From an uncultured Alphaproteobacteria bacterium (GTDB taxonomy: Bacteria; Pseudomonadota; Alphaproteobacteria; Rs-D84), in NCBI GenBank assembly GCA_946625925.1, contig CAMOTP010000017.1, forward strand, positions 1 through 16,638: a stretch of 16,638 bases of DNA, given 5' to 3'. Every line of letters begins with the position of its first letter. Position 1 is the stretch's first letter. This document shows, piece after piece, positions 1 through 6,668 of the stretch. The position numbers and the translations under genes are program-made. The notes below the pieces were generated by a model. It had not been told where the DNA came from, searched no databases, and saw only the letters and a list, made by a program, of their open reading frames with translations.

Positions 1-324
1 GAAGAATATGATATTATGGAAGTATCCATCGGAGATTATATTTTATCTGGGGGTGAAATTGCTGCACAAGTTTTTGTTGACAGTTGCGTTCGTCTGTTAG
101 ATAATGTGCTGGGCGGTGGTGCAGAATCCACTGCTAATGAAAGTTTTGAAATCGGGGGGTTGGAATGGCCGTTATATACCCGCCCGTCAGTATGGCGTGG
201 ACATAAAGTCCCAGAAGTCCTGCTGTCCGGTCACCACGGCAATATCGAACGGTGGCGGAAACAACAATCGGATGACATAACAAAAGCACGTCGTCCGGAC
301 TTAATAAAGGAAAACAAAAAATGA
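1..324 (+). CDS. trmD: tRNA (guanine-N1-)-methyltransferase TrmD, C-terminal part (5' end outside window)
   Basis: TrmD uses S-adenosylmethionine to methylate N1 of G37 next to the anticodon of a subset of tRNAs, which prevents +1 frameshifting. The reading frame is open from base 1, so only the last 107 residues are present. Visible family signatures are the trefoil-knot loop (V-S-I-G-D-Y-I-L-S-G-G-E), the following D-S-x-x-R stretch that carries the catalytic Asp of the family, and the C-terminal block Y-T-R-P-x-V-W-R-G with V-P-E-V-L-L-S-G-H-H and I-x-R-W-R. The C-terminus is short and lysine-rich. The stop codon overlaps the rplS start in an ATGA arrangement, the usual trmD-rplS order of the rpsP-rimM-trmD-rplS ribosomal operon, implying translational coupling. 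Identification is secure. Confidence 0.97.
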   Translation, partial: EEYDIMEVSIGDYILSGGEIAAQVFVDSCVRLLDNVLGGGAESTANESFEIGGLEWPLYTRPSVWRGHKVPEVLLSGHHGNIERWRKQQSDDITKARRPDLIKENKK

Positions 325-710
325 GCATTATTAAAAAAATTGAAGAAGCAGAAGTAGCAAAATTAAAAGGCGATAAAGTTATTCCTAACTTTAAAGCTGG
401 TGATACTGTCAAAGTTCACGTAAAAATTAAAGATGGCGACAAATTCCGTATTCAAATGTTCGAAGGTGTCGTTATTGCACGTGACGGTGGTAATGGCAGA
501 AATGCTTCTTTCACAGTACGTCGTGAATCTTATGGTGTTGGTGTAGAACGTAAGTTCCCATTGTACACCCCAGCAATCGAAAAGATTGAAAAAGTACGTA
601 TTGGTCGTGTTCGTCGTGCAAAGTTGTTCTTTTTGCGCAACTTGTCCGGTAAAAAAGCACGTATTGTTGAAGATTTGGCTGCTACATCTGCAGAAAAATC
701 AGCAAAATAA
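321..710 (+). CDS. rplS: 50S ribosomal protein L19
   Basis: This is the bacterial large-subunit protein L19, which lies at the subunit interface. The 129 residues contain the family core: F-K-A-G-D-T-V-K-V near the N-terminus, Q-M-F-E-G-V-V-I-A in the middle, then F-T-V-R-R-E-S-Y-G-V-G-V-E-R, and R-R-A-K-L-F-F-L-R-N-L-S-G-K-K-A-R-I near the end. It is about 14 residues longer than the E. coli protein, mostly as a charged C-terminal tail, a length common in Alphaproteobacteria. The ATG overlaps the trmD stop by four bases, and an AAAGGA ribosome binding site lies inside the end of trmD. A strong intrinsic terminator follows about 20 bases after the stop, so this gene closes the operon. Confidence 0.98.
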   Translation: MSIIKKIEEAEVAKLKGDKVIPNFKAGDTVKVHVKIKDGDKFRIQMFEGVVIARDGGNGRNASFTVRRESYGVGVERKFPLYTPAIEKIEKVRIGRVRRAKLFFLRNLSGKKARIVEDLAATSAEKSAK

Positions 711-729
711 GTTGTTTTCAACAAAATTA

Positions 730-758
730 GAGCCGCAAATTTTTGCGGTTCTTTTTTT
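730..758 (+). terminator. Rho-independent terminator after rplS
   Basis: A nine-pair stem (GAGCCGCAA with TTGCGGTTC, including one G-U pair) with a short A/T loop is followed at once by seven T residues. It lies just past the rplS stop and ends the trmD-rplS transcript. Confidence 0.9.
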
Positions 759-832
759 ATCTGTCAAAATGTAACGGTTTGTGTGATAACATTATGGTAA
801 ATCTTTATATTTTGAAAATTTAATTTAATAAT

Positions 833-861
833 TTGACTTATATTTAATCAGAATGTAAAAT
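833..861 (+). promoter_or_regulatory. Sigma70-type promoter for the DUF2155-tsaD operon; predicted leaderless
   Basis: The -35 element TTGACT (833-838) and the -10 element TAAAAT (856-861) are separated by the optimal 17 bases. Only seven bases lie between the -10 and the ATG at 869, so transcription should begin at or one base before the start codon. No Shine-Dalgarno sequence is present upstream of that ATG, consistent with leaderless translation. Confidence 0.75.
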
Positions 862-868
862 TGTTTGT

Positions 869-1228
869 ATGAAACATTTATTAAGATTTTTGGCAATATT
901 AACTGTCGCAACATTTGTTGCACAACAGCCGGCGGTGGCTTATACTGATAAAACGACCGCTGTTTTGCGTGTGTTAAACAAGGCTGCTGGCAAGGCACAA
1001 ACAATCCGCATTCCTGTAAATTACAGTGTAGATTTCGAAAAATTAAATATTTCTGTGCGATCTTGCAAACAAACAGACCCATTTGACGCAGAAAATTTCT
1101 TTGCTTTTGTGGAAATAGAAGAAACTAATTTAGGACAGATTTTTGGTGGTTGGATGAACAGAAATGAACCTGGTAAGAATCCTTTACAAAATCCTGATTA
1201 CGATGTTTGGTTGGTCACCTGTGAATAG
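869..1228 (+). CDS. Secreted DUF2155-family protein
   Basis: This is a 119-residue exported protein matching DUF2155, a family of unknown function found mainly in Alphaproteobacteria. Residues 1-24 form a Sec signal peptide: K and R near the start, a hydrophobic stretch, and a likely A-V-A cleavage site before Tyr25. The mature part carries the family pattern: A-V-L-R-V-L-N-K, then I-R-I-P-V-N, a Val-Arg-x-Cys segment with Cys66, an acidic stretch, F-G-G-W-M near 92-96, and a closing N-P-D-Y-D-V-W-L-V-T-C with Cys118. The two cysteines could form a disulfide in the periplasm. No alternative start exists before Met96. The gene leads an operon with a small membrane protein and tsaD. The family match comes from remembered consensus, not a search. 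Confidence 0.8.
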   Translation: MKHLLRFLAILTVATFVAQQPAVAYTDKTTAVLRVLNKAAGKAQTIRIPVNYSVDFEKLNISVRSCKQTDPFDAENFFAFVEIEETNLGQIFGGWMNRNEPGKNPLQNPDYDVWLVTCE

Positions 1229-1237
1229 GAGGGAAAT

Positions 1238-1558
1238 ATGGATGACATTATGAACTTCTTGAAAAGAAATTTTAAGCTGATTATCGGTATTGCTGTATTG
1301 GTGTTAGTTGTTGCTATATTTTTTATAACCCAATATAAATCTACCAGTTTGGAAAATGGTAATTTACAAAAATGGACGACCAGTTCTGTGGAAAGTAAAA
1401 TTGCCACTGTACAGGTATTGACAGAAAGTGCACAAAACAGTGAATTAATTGTTCAATGCGTTGATAAAATGTCCACATTTAATGATTCTTCTGAATTTGC
1501 TGTACGCGATGCTGTAAAACTGTGCAATATGGGTATTCAATTACGGGAAAATAATTAA
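1238..1558 (+). CDS. Small single-pass membrane protein, unknown function
   Basis: I do not recognise this 106-residue protein. Residues 14-31 form one strongly hydrophobic segment preceded by K-R-N-F-K, so it is probably a single-pass protein with a short cytoplasmic N-terminus and about 75 residues outside the membrane. An uncleaved signal anchor is likeliest. The outer part is polar, with two cysteines (in V-Q-C-V-D and K-L-C-N-M) that could pair in the periplasm. A very strong AGGAGGG ribosome binding site overlaps the stop of the preceding DUF2155 gene and sits five bases before the ATG. The next gene, tsaD, begins two bases after the stop, so the three genes are co-transcribed. A shared envelope role with the DUF2155 protein is only inferred. 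Confidence 0.75.
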   Translation: MDDIMNFLKRNFKLIIGIAVLVLVVAIFFITQYKSTSLENGNLQKWTTSSVESKIATVQVLTESAQNSELIVQCVDKMSTFNDSSEFAVRDAVKLCNMGIQLRENN

Positions 1559-1560
1559 CA

Positions 1561-2688
1561 ATGAATTCAGATGATAAACTTATTCGTATAGATATGGGCA
1601 GTTTGCAAAGTAATGCTGAGACATCTGCGGATACCGTTTTATGTTTAGGAATTGAATCTTCGTGTGACGAAACATCTGCTGCGATTGTTGATTCTAATCG
1701 AAATGTGTTGTCTCATATTATTTATTCGCAAATTCCAGAACACCAAAAATATGGCGGTGTGGTGCCAGAATTGGCTGCACGTGCACATATATTGGCTATT
1801 GATACCGTTGTAAAACAAACATTGGATGCAGCCGGTAAATCTATTAACGATATTGATATTGTTGCCGCAACTGCCGGGCCGGGACTGATTGGTGGTGTTT
1901 TAGTTGGGTGGATGGCCGCAACAGGTATTGCACAATCATTACAAAAACCATTAATAGCCGTTAATCATTTGGAAGGTCATGCATTGGTTCCACGTTTGTC
2001 CGCAACGGCTGCTGATGGCAATGGCGAAGGTGGTAGTGTCGAATTTCCGTATTTATTGATGTTGGCATCTGGGGGACATTGTCAGATTTTATTAGTACAC
2101 AACGTCGGAAAATATGAATTAATTGGTCAAACATTAGATGATAGTGCCGGTGAAGCCTTTGATAAAGTTTCCAAAATGTTGGGATTAGGTTATCCCGGTG
2201 GGCCGATTGTTGACAAGCGTGCACGTATTGGAAATCCAGAAAGGTTCCATTTTCCACGTCCATTGTGTGATAAACCGGGATGTGATTTTTCGTTCAGTGG
2301 TATAAAAACCGCTGCACGTATAATGTTGGATAAAAACACCGAAGAAGTTAATGATGAATTTATAAACGATTTTTGTGCTTCTTTTCAAGCCGCAGTTGTT
2401 GATTGCATCATCAATCGTTTAACACATGCCATGGATACCGATATTGTTCGTAATACAAAACCGAAAACATTGGTTGTTGCTGGTGGCGTCGCAAAAAACA
2501 GCGCGATACGTGCGGCAATGGAAACTTGTGCAACCAAACACGGTATGATTTTTGCTGCACCACCGATGAATTTGTGTACAGATAATGGCGCAATGATTGC
2601 ATGGGCAGGTATTGAAAATTGGCGTATTGGAAACATTGTAAAAGAACCAGTTGCACCACGTCCACGTTGGCCATTAAACGAATTATAA
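1561..2688 (+). CDS. tsaD: tRNA N6-adenosine threonylcarbamoyltransferase TsaD
   Basis: TsaD transfers the threonylcarbamoyl group onto A37 of ANN-decoding tRNAs, making t6A, together with TsaB and TsaE. The 375 residues show the ASKHA-fold family motifs: G-I-E-S-S-C-D-E-T at 30-38, the metal-binding pair His136 and His140 in V-N-H-L-E-G-H, A-S-G-G-H, D-D-S-A-G-E-A-F-D-K-V, F-S-F-S-G-I-K-T, V-V-A-G-G-V-A-K-N, and C-T-D-N-G-A-M with the metal ligand Asp341. The first 25 or so residues precede the point where family members normally begin. No start codon lies close to the usual position, so a polar N-terminal extension of 14-25 residues seems real. No Shine-Dalgarno sequence is evident. Translation probably depends on coupling to the upstream gene, which stops two bases before. 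Confidence 0.97.
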   Translation: MNSDDKLIRIDMGSLQSNAETSADTVLCLGIESSCDETSAAIVDSNRNVLSHIIYSQIPEHQKYGGVVPELAARAHILAIDTVVKQTLDAAGKSINDIDIVAATAGPGLIGGVLVGWMAATGIAQSLQKPLIAVNHLEGHALVPRLSATAADGNGEGGSVEFPYLLMLASGGHCQILLVHNVGKYELIGQTLDDSAGEAFDKVSKMLGLGYPGGPIVDKRARIGNPERFHFPRPLCDKPGCDFSFSGIKTAARIMLDKNTEEVNDEFINDFCASFQAAVVDCIINRLTHAMDTDIVRNTKPKTLVVAGGVAKNSAIRAAMETCATKHGMIFAAPPMNLCTDNGAMIAWAGIENWRIGNIVKEPVAPRPRWPLNEL

Positions 2689-2690
2689 AA

Positions 2691-2719
2691 TTGCAACATT
2701 CTTTGTTTTTGTGTATAAT
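2691..2719 (+). promoter_or_regulatory. Sigma70-type promoter for the xseA operon; predicted leaderless
   Basis: TTGCAA (2691-2696) and a consensus TATAAT (2714-2719) are separated by 17 bases. The ATG at 2729 follows the -10 by nine bases, leaving a leader of at most two or three bases. This also decides the start of the next gene, because the in-frame GTG at 2711 lies upstream of the -10. Confidence 0.75.
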
Positions 2720-2728
2720 ATTTCTGTT

Positions 2729-3256
2729 ATGTTAGAAGATAAACGCAATTATTTTGAAACATCTACTCAATCGTTATTAAAAAAATTAGACGAGATGAAG
2801 TTAGATAAAATGTCGCGTATTCGTGCCAAGTCTTTTACACGCGCAATCCGTGATGCGATGACAAAACCTTATATCCAGACACAAACATTTAACATACCAT
2901 TTCCTGACGAATGTGGATTATGCTATGATTCTTTGGGTTTTTGTCGCGTATCCAGTTTAAGTTTTATAAATTTAATGTCTGAAAAAGGAAAACTTTCTGA
3001 GGATTGGGAGTTATATATAATCGACAGTAAATATGGAACACATCATTTTTTAAAACACAAACCAGATGGTATTATTTTTGATTTAACATTTGATCAATTC
3101 GCTGTTGAAGGAATTCAGGTTCCATATAAACTGGGAAAACAGACTTTTGTTGGATTGTCTGAATTTAATGACCCTGTGCGTGATTTTTATAATGCTGCCG
3201 GATTTAATAAATTAAAACCACTGGATTTACCCATAATAACTTTTAAAGACAGATAA
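2729..3256 (+). CDS. Uncharacterised protein with possible Cys-His-Asp catalytic triad
   Basis: I cannot name this protein of 175 residues. It has no signal peptide or membrane segment and begins with a lysine/arginine-rich helical region (1-50). The order Cys72 (in G-F-C-R-V-S-S-L), His105/His106 (G-T-H-H-F) and Asp118 (I-I-F-D-L-T-F-D-Q-F) resembles the Cys-His-Asp layout of transglutaminase-like or papain-like cysteine hydrolases, where Cys begins a helix and His and Asp lie on adjacent strands. That is inference from spacing only. Cys62 and Cys65 form a C-x-x-C pair. The ATG at 2729 is preferred to the upstream in-frame GTG because the promoter -10 covers the GTG codon region. xseA begins one base after the stop, so the two are co-transcribed. 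Confidence 0.7.
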   Translation: MLEDKRNYFETSTQSLLKKLDEMKLDKMSRIRAKSFTRAIRDAMTKPYIQTQTFNIPFPDECGLCYDSLGFCRVSSLSFINLMSEKGKLSEDWELYIIDSKYGTHHFLKHKPDGIIFDLTFDQFAVEGIQVPYKLGKQTFVGLSEFNDPVRDFYNAAGFNKLKPLDLPIITFKDR

Positions 3257-3257
3257 A

Positions 3258-4490
3258 ATGATACAAAAACCAGAACCTTTTGTTAAACCAGATATGATTT
3301 TTAGTGTGACCGATGCGTCTGCACTGTTGAAAAACGTTGTTGAAACCGCTTTTCCTGTAATTAAGGTGCGCGGTGAATTGTCCGGCATAACCAAGGCCAC
3401 GTCTGGTCATATTTATATGTCTATCAAAGATGCCGGTGCGGTTATTAATGCTATTATTTGGCGCAGTACACCTGTGGCTTTCAAATTAGAAGAAGGAATG
3501 GAAGTTATTGTCACAGGAAAATTTACAACTTACCCTGCCCGCAGTAATTATCAGTTGATTGTCAATGAAATCGAAATGGCCGGGATTGGCGCTATATTAA
3601 AAATGTTGGAAGAGCGTAAACGCAAATTGGCAACCGAGGGATTGTTTGATGAATCGCGAAAGAAACCATTACCAAAACTGCCCCAGACAATCGGTGTTGT
3701 GACCAGTCCCACAGGGGCCGCTTTCCAAGATATACAAAACAGATTACGCGAAAGATTCCCTGTACACGTGTTATTATACCCAGCAACAGTACAAGGTGCC
3801 ACAGCCGCAGCCGAGGTTGCAGCTGGTATTGAATATTTTAATCGTATGAACAATGTCGATGTTATTATTGTCGCCCGTGGTGGTGGTGCATTGGAAGATT
3901 TGTTGCCCTTTTCCGAAGAAATTGTTGTTCGTGCTGCCGCAGCCAGTCATATTCCATTGATATCTGGTGTGGGACATGAACCTGATTGGATGTTAATTGA
4001 TTTTGCCGCAGACGTGCGTGCACCAACCCCCACAGGTGCCGCTGAAATGGTTGTACCAACAAAACTATCTTTGATTCAAGATTTGGACAACCTGGGGCAT
4101 CGTTTAGATACATTGTTTACCACGCGTTTGGTTAATATAAAACAAAAAATTGAAAACATATCTATTAAAAATCCCAAACAAATTGTTATGGAATGGGGAC
4201 AACGGTTGGATGATACTGTACGAACTTTGGATTTAATCATTTCAAACAAATTAAATTTAGCGAAACAAAAAATGACCACATTGGCAAATGTTCCAAATAT
4301 TTTAACAAATAAAATGAGCATGTTGAATCAGGCTGTTTCACACCTGGGCAATATGTTAAATTCTTTGGGATATAAAAATGTTTTGGCACGTGGTTATGCA
4401 ATTGTGCGTGATAAAGATAATAAAATTATCAGTACAAATTCTGCAATTCCAGCAAGTATTGAATTCAAAGATGGGGTAATAAAATTATGA
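3258..4490 (+). CDS. xseA: Exodeoxyribonuclease VII large subunit
   Basis: XseA with XseB forms exonuclease VII, which degrades single-stranded DNA from both ends into short oligonucleotides and helps in repair and recombination. The 410 residues contain the N-terminal OB-fold (roughly 10-105, with I-K-V-R-G-E-L-S-G and G-H-I-Y-M-S-I-K-D), a central catalytic domain (I-G-V-V-T-S-P-T-G-A-A, R207-G-G-G-A-L-E-D-L, S-G-V-G-H240-E-P-D, and A-P-T-P-T-G-A-A-E from 255), a coiled-coil region, and the closing L-A-R-G-Y-A-I-V block. It is somewhat shorter than the E. coli enzyme (456), mainly in the coiled coil. No xseB lies beside it. It starts one base after the preceding stop and overlaps the following gene by four bases, so expression is probably coupled. 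Confidence 0.96.
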   Translation: MIQKPEPFVKPDMIFSVTDASALLKNVVETAFPVIKVRGELSGITKATSGHIYMSIKDAGAVINAIIWRSTPVAFKLEEGMEVIVTGKFTTYPARSNYQLIVNEIEMAGIGAILKMLEERKRKLATEGLFDESRKKPLPKLPQTIGVVTSPTGAAFQDIQNRLRERFPVHVLLYPATVQGATAAAEVAAGIEYFNRMNNVDVIIVARGGGALEDLLPFSEEIVVRAAAASHIPLISGVGHEPDWMLIDFAADVRAPTPTGAAEMVVPTKLSLIQDLDNLGHRLDTLFTTRLVNIKQKIENISIKNPKQIVMEWGQRLDDTVRTLDLIISNKLNLAKQKMTTLANVPNILTNKMSMLNQAVSHLGNMLNSLGYKNVLARGYAIVRDKDNKIISTNSAIPASIEFKDGVIKL

Positions 4491-4942
4491 TTTATACTGG
4501 ATATGCAGGCTCACAAGCAGTGTTGTTTTATTACAAAGCAATTGGATTACAACCGGTTATTGTTTCTGGTGGTCGCATAGAAGGATACCCACATTGCAAA
4601 GATTCGAAATATATAAAAGATTTAGCACCACGGCTTAAATGGTGGTGGCCATGGCATTGTATGATGAACGATAATAATAAAAAAGCCGCAAAACAGTGGT
4701 ACATAAAATATTATACAACCCAAATCTTGAACAGATTAGACCCTCAAATGGTTTATGAAGAAATTATAAAACTTGGAAATAGCAACCAGGTTATTATTTG
4801 TTGCACAGGTGAAGAACAAGAATTTTTATTTTGCCACCGACATTTGATAAAACAATGGTTAGAATATAATATTCCTGGATTAAAAGTAAAAGAATACCCC
4901 CACCCTTCACAATATTTAGCTTTACCCTATCGTTGTAAATAA
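4487..4942 (+). CDS. DUF488-like protein
   Basis: This 151-residue cytoplasmic protein is probably related to DUF488. The clearest signature is the hydrophobic strand V-I-I-C-C-T-G-E-E followed by F-C-H-R-H-L-I (Cys116-His117-Arg118-His119) and K-Q-W-L, like the conserved cysteine/CHR block of that family. The N-terminal I-Y-T-G-Y-A-G-S also resembles the family start. The middle is unusual, with a tryptophan cluster W52-W53-W54-P-W56-H. The biochemical role of DUF488 proteins is not settled, so none is assigned. The ATG overlaps the xseA stop (ATGA), making it the last gene of the operon. No clear terminator follows; the next gene has its own promoter 7 bases downstream. Confidence 0.6.
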   Translation: MIYTGYAGSQAVLFYYKAIGLQPVIVSGGRIEGYPHCKDSKYIKDLAPRLKWWWPWHCMMNDNNKKAAKQWYIKYYTTQILNRLDPQMVYEEIIKLGNSNQVIICCTGEEQEFLFCHRHLIKQWLEYNIPGLKVKEYPHPSQYLALPYRCK

Positions 4943-4949
4943 TAAAAAA

Positions 4950-4978
4950 TTGTTTTTTATGGTCGTTTGTAGTAAAAT
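4950..4978 (+). promoter_or_regulatory. Sigma70-type promoter for the HExxH protein gene
   Basis: TTGTTT (4950-4955) and TAAAAT (4973-4978) are separated by 17 bases. Transcription should begin near 4985, giving a leader of about 20 bases that contains the ribosome binding site AAGGGAG (4991-4997). This is a normal leadered arrangement, unlike the promoters at 833 and 2691. Confidence 0.65.
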
Positions 4979-4984
4979 TACTAC
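4969..4984. promoter_or_regulatory. Inverted repeat over the -10 and start site (possible operator)
   Basis: GTAGTA (4969-4974) and TACTAC (4979-4984) are perfect inverted copies separated by AAAT. The repeat encloses the predicted -10 hexamer and reaches the predicted transcription start, a position where a bound repressor would block RNA polymerase. No T-run follows, so it is not a terminator. Operator function is inferred from position only. Confidence 0.4.
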
Positions 4985-5005
4985 TGATGAAAGGGAGTAT
5001 TTATA

Positions 5006-6628
5006 ATGTCACAATTAGTTCAAATACAAGGCTATTGTTTTGTCGCTTTAAAAGATAACAAACCAATTGACGATGTTGCACGCGAAAGTTTTTTAACCAA
5101 GACTCGTTCTGATTTTCCGGCATCGCAGGTTGATATTCCAACATCGTTGGTACTGTTACATGAAATGACTGAATACCCTGCAAATGACACAGGTTTTGTT
5201 AATGAATTAGAAAACCAATATCCTGAAACCACACGTGATGATGAATTTGTTTATATTTATCCAATTTATTCTGTTAAATCTAATCAAATTCCTGATTCAT
5301 TAAAATCAGCCGGGTTAAAGATTTTACGTCAGAAACGTATAGGTTATCTAAAACACCAAGAAACAAATACTGAACAACCATATGCTTTGATAAACAAGGA
5401 CGGTACCCTGTATGATGGCGAAAAATATGATATTGCACAAGGGAATTCCAATACAGCTAGGTTAGAAATTAATATTTTTGATGATGTTTTGGCTTTAACA
5501 CACGATGAATATCAAAGATATTTACAAACAAAACATTTGATTGATACAGGCACACGCACATCAGATATTTCACGTAACGATTTGTATTTGTGGGCTTTGA
5601 CAGAAACATTTCCTACTCGTCGTGAAAAATTAGATGTTGTTTTTCATGAACTACGCCATGCAAAAAACAATTTAATTTTATCAGATTATACTGTTGACAA
5701 TCCAACAAGCACTTTTTCAGGAACAGATATATATAAACAATGCATGGATGATGAATTGTCTGCAAAAATCGCAGAAACGATAGAATCAATTAATTCATAT
5801 TATACATCACAAAATAAACATAATTTATCTATGTTTTTCGAGAATGAGTATTTATATAAACTTCTTTATAACCAGCCACAACAAGAAATTGATAGAATTT
5901 TATTAAATATACCTAGCATTGTTGAATTAGTTTGTGCTTACTGGAAAGCAATGTTTTCAGACAGATATGTACCACAATTTTTACATAATACTGAAAAAGA
6001 ATTAAAAAGCCGCCCTTTGTCCCAGATTTCCGAAACACCAAATAACGAAGGATACGAAGCAATTCGTAAAAAAATGTTTACTTTTAGCGTTTATAATCCT
6101 AAGACTGGAAATTATATAAATATGGATTTATCAGAACACGTTAAAAAACATACTTTGGATGATAATATTACTGATATTGTTAAAGAGATACAAACTAATG
6201 TTATTGCAGAAAGACAAAAACAATATAATATGTATATAGGTAGAGCAGATAAAGATATTATAAACTCTGCACATGTTCAACATAATGTGGCAATTGCAAG
6301 TACAAAATATCGTCAAAGATTACAAACATATCGTGATCAAGGAATTGGTTATTCTATAGCTTTGGATATTGCACCGAGTATGAATATTGTTGCCGAAGGT
6401 ACCGAGACATTAGATTTAAAGGAACCGGAACCTGTTAGACCTGCAATTACCCCTACTCATATTGCCCCAAGAACAATAGAAGATTCTAAACCTGTTGTTA
6501 TTTTATCAAACAAAGAATCTGTACAAGAAGAGCAAGAATCAACAAAAACAAAACTAAACCGTGCCAAAGGTAATATTATTACTCGATTATTTAAAGGGGT
6601 ATTTAATAAAAATAAATCAAACGAATAA
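5006..6628 (+). CDS. Uncharacterised protein with HExxH zinc-metallopeptidase motif
   Basis: The family of this 540-residue protein is unknown to me. The sequence D-V-V-F-H-E-L-R-H-A-K-N contains an HExxH motif (His214, Glu215, His218), and a D-D-E-L-S-A-K segment with Glu250 lies 32 residues later, where a third zinc ligand could sit as in gluzincin-type peptidases. No signal peptide or membrane segment is seen, so it should be cytoplasmic or exported by a non-Sec route. The last 70 residues are low-complexity, rich in P, E and K, ending in a basic tail (R-L-F-K-G-V-F-N-K-N-K). The ATG is preceded by AAGGGAG at good spacing. The gene is a single unit between its own promoter and a bidirectional terminator. 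The peptidase call rests on the motif alone; five-residue motifs can arise by chance. Confidence 0.7.
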   Translation: MSQLVQIQGYCFVALKDNKPIDDVARESFLTKTRSDFPASQVDIPTSLVLLHEMTEYPANDTGFVNELENQYPETTRDDEFVYIYPIYSVKSNQIPDSLKSAGLKILRQKRIGYLKHQETNTEQPYALINKDGTLYDGEKYDIAQGNSNTARLEINIFDDVLALTHDEYQRYLQTKHLIDTGTRTSDISRNDLYLWALTETFPTRREKLDVVFHELRHAKNNLILSDYTVDNPTSTFSGTDIYKQCMDDELSAKIAETIESINSYYTSQNKHNLSMFFENEYLYKLLYNQPQQEIDRILLNIPSIVELVCAYWKAMFSDRYVPQFLHNTEKELKSRPLSQISETPNNEGYEAIRKKMFTFSVYNPKTGNYINMDLSEHVKKHTLDDNITDIVKEIQTNVIAERQKQYNMYIGRADKDIINSAHVQHNVAIASTKYRQRLQTYRDQGIGYSIALDIAPSMNIVAEGTETLDLKEPEPVRPAITPTHIAPRTIEDSKPVVILSNKESVQEEQESTKTKLNRAKGNIITRLFKGVFNKNKSNE

Positions 6629-6652
6629 AAACCGCCCAAACGGGCGGTTTTT
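6627..6652. terminator. Bidirectional Rho-independent terminator between convergent genes
   Basis: ACCGCCC (6631-6637) and GGGCGGT (6642-6648) form a GC-rich stem around an AAAC loop. A-run on the left and T-run on the right extend the pairing and provide the U-tract in both directions. It lies between the stop of the HExxH gene and the stop of the lipoprotein gene and can serve both. Confidence 0.92.
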
Positions 6653-6668
6653 ATTAATATAATCATCT

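Noticed and set aside
2711..2728. GTG start extending the Cys-His-Asp protein by six residues
   Set aside because: The codons overlap the consensus -10 box, so the message would not include them; the ATG at 2729 is placed as expected for a leaderless start.
4942..4960. A-run/T-run hairpin after the DUF488-like gene as a terminator
   Set aside because: The stem would be A-T pairs only and the T-run overlaps the -35 of the next promoter; too weak to support.
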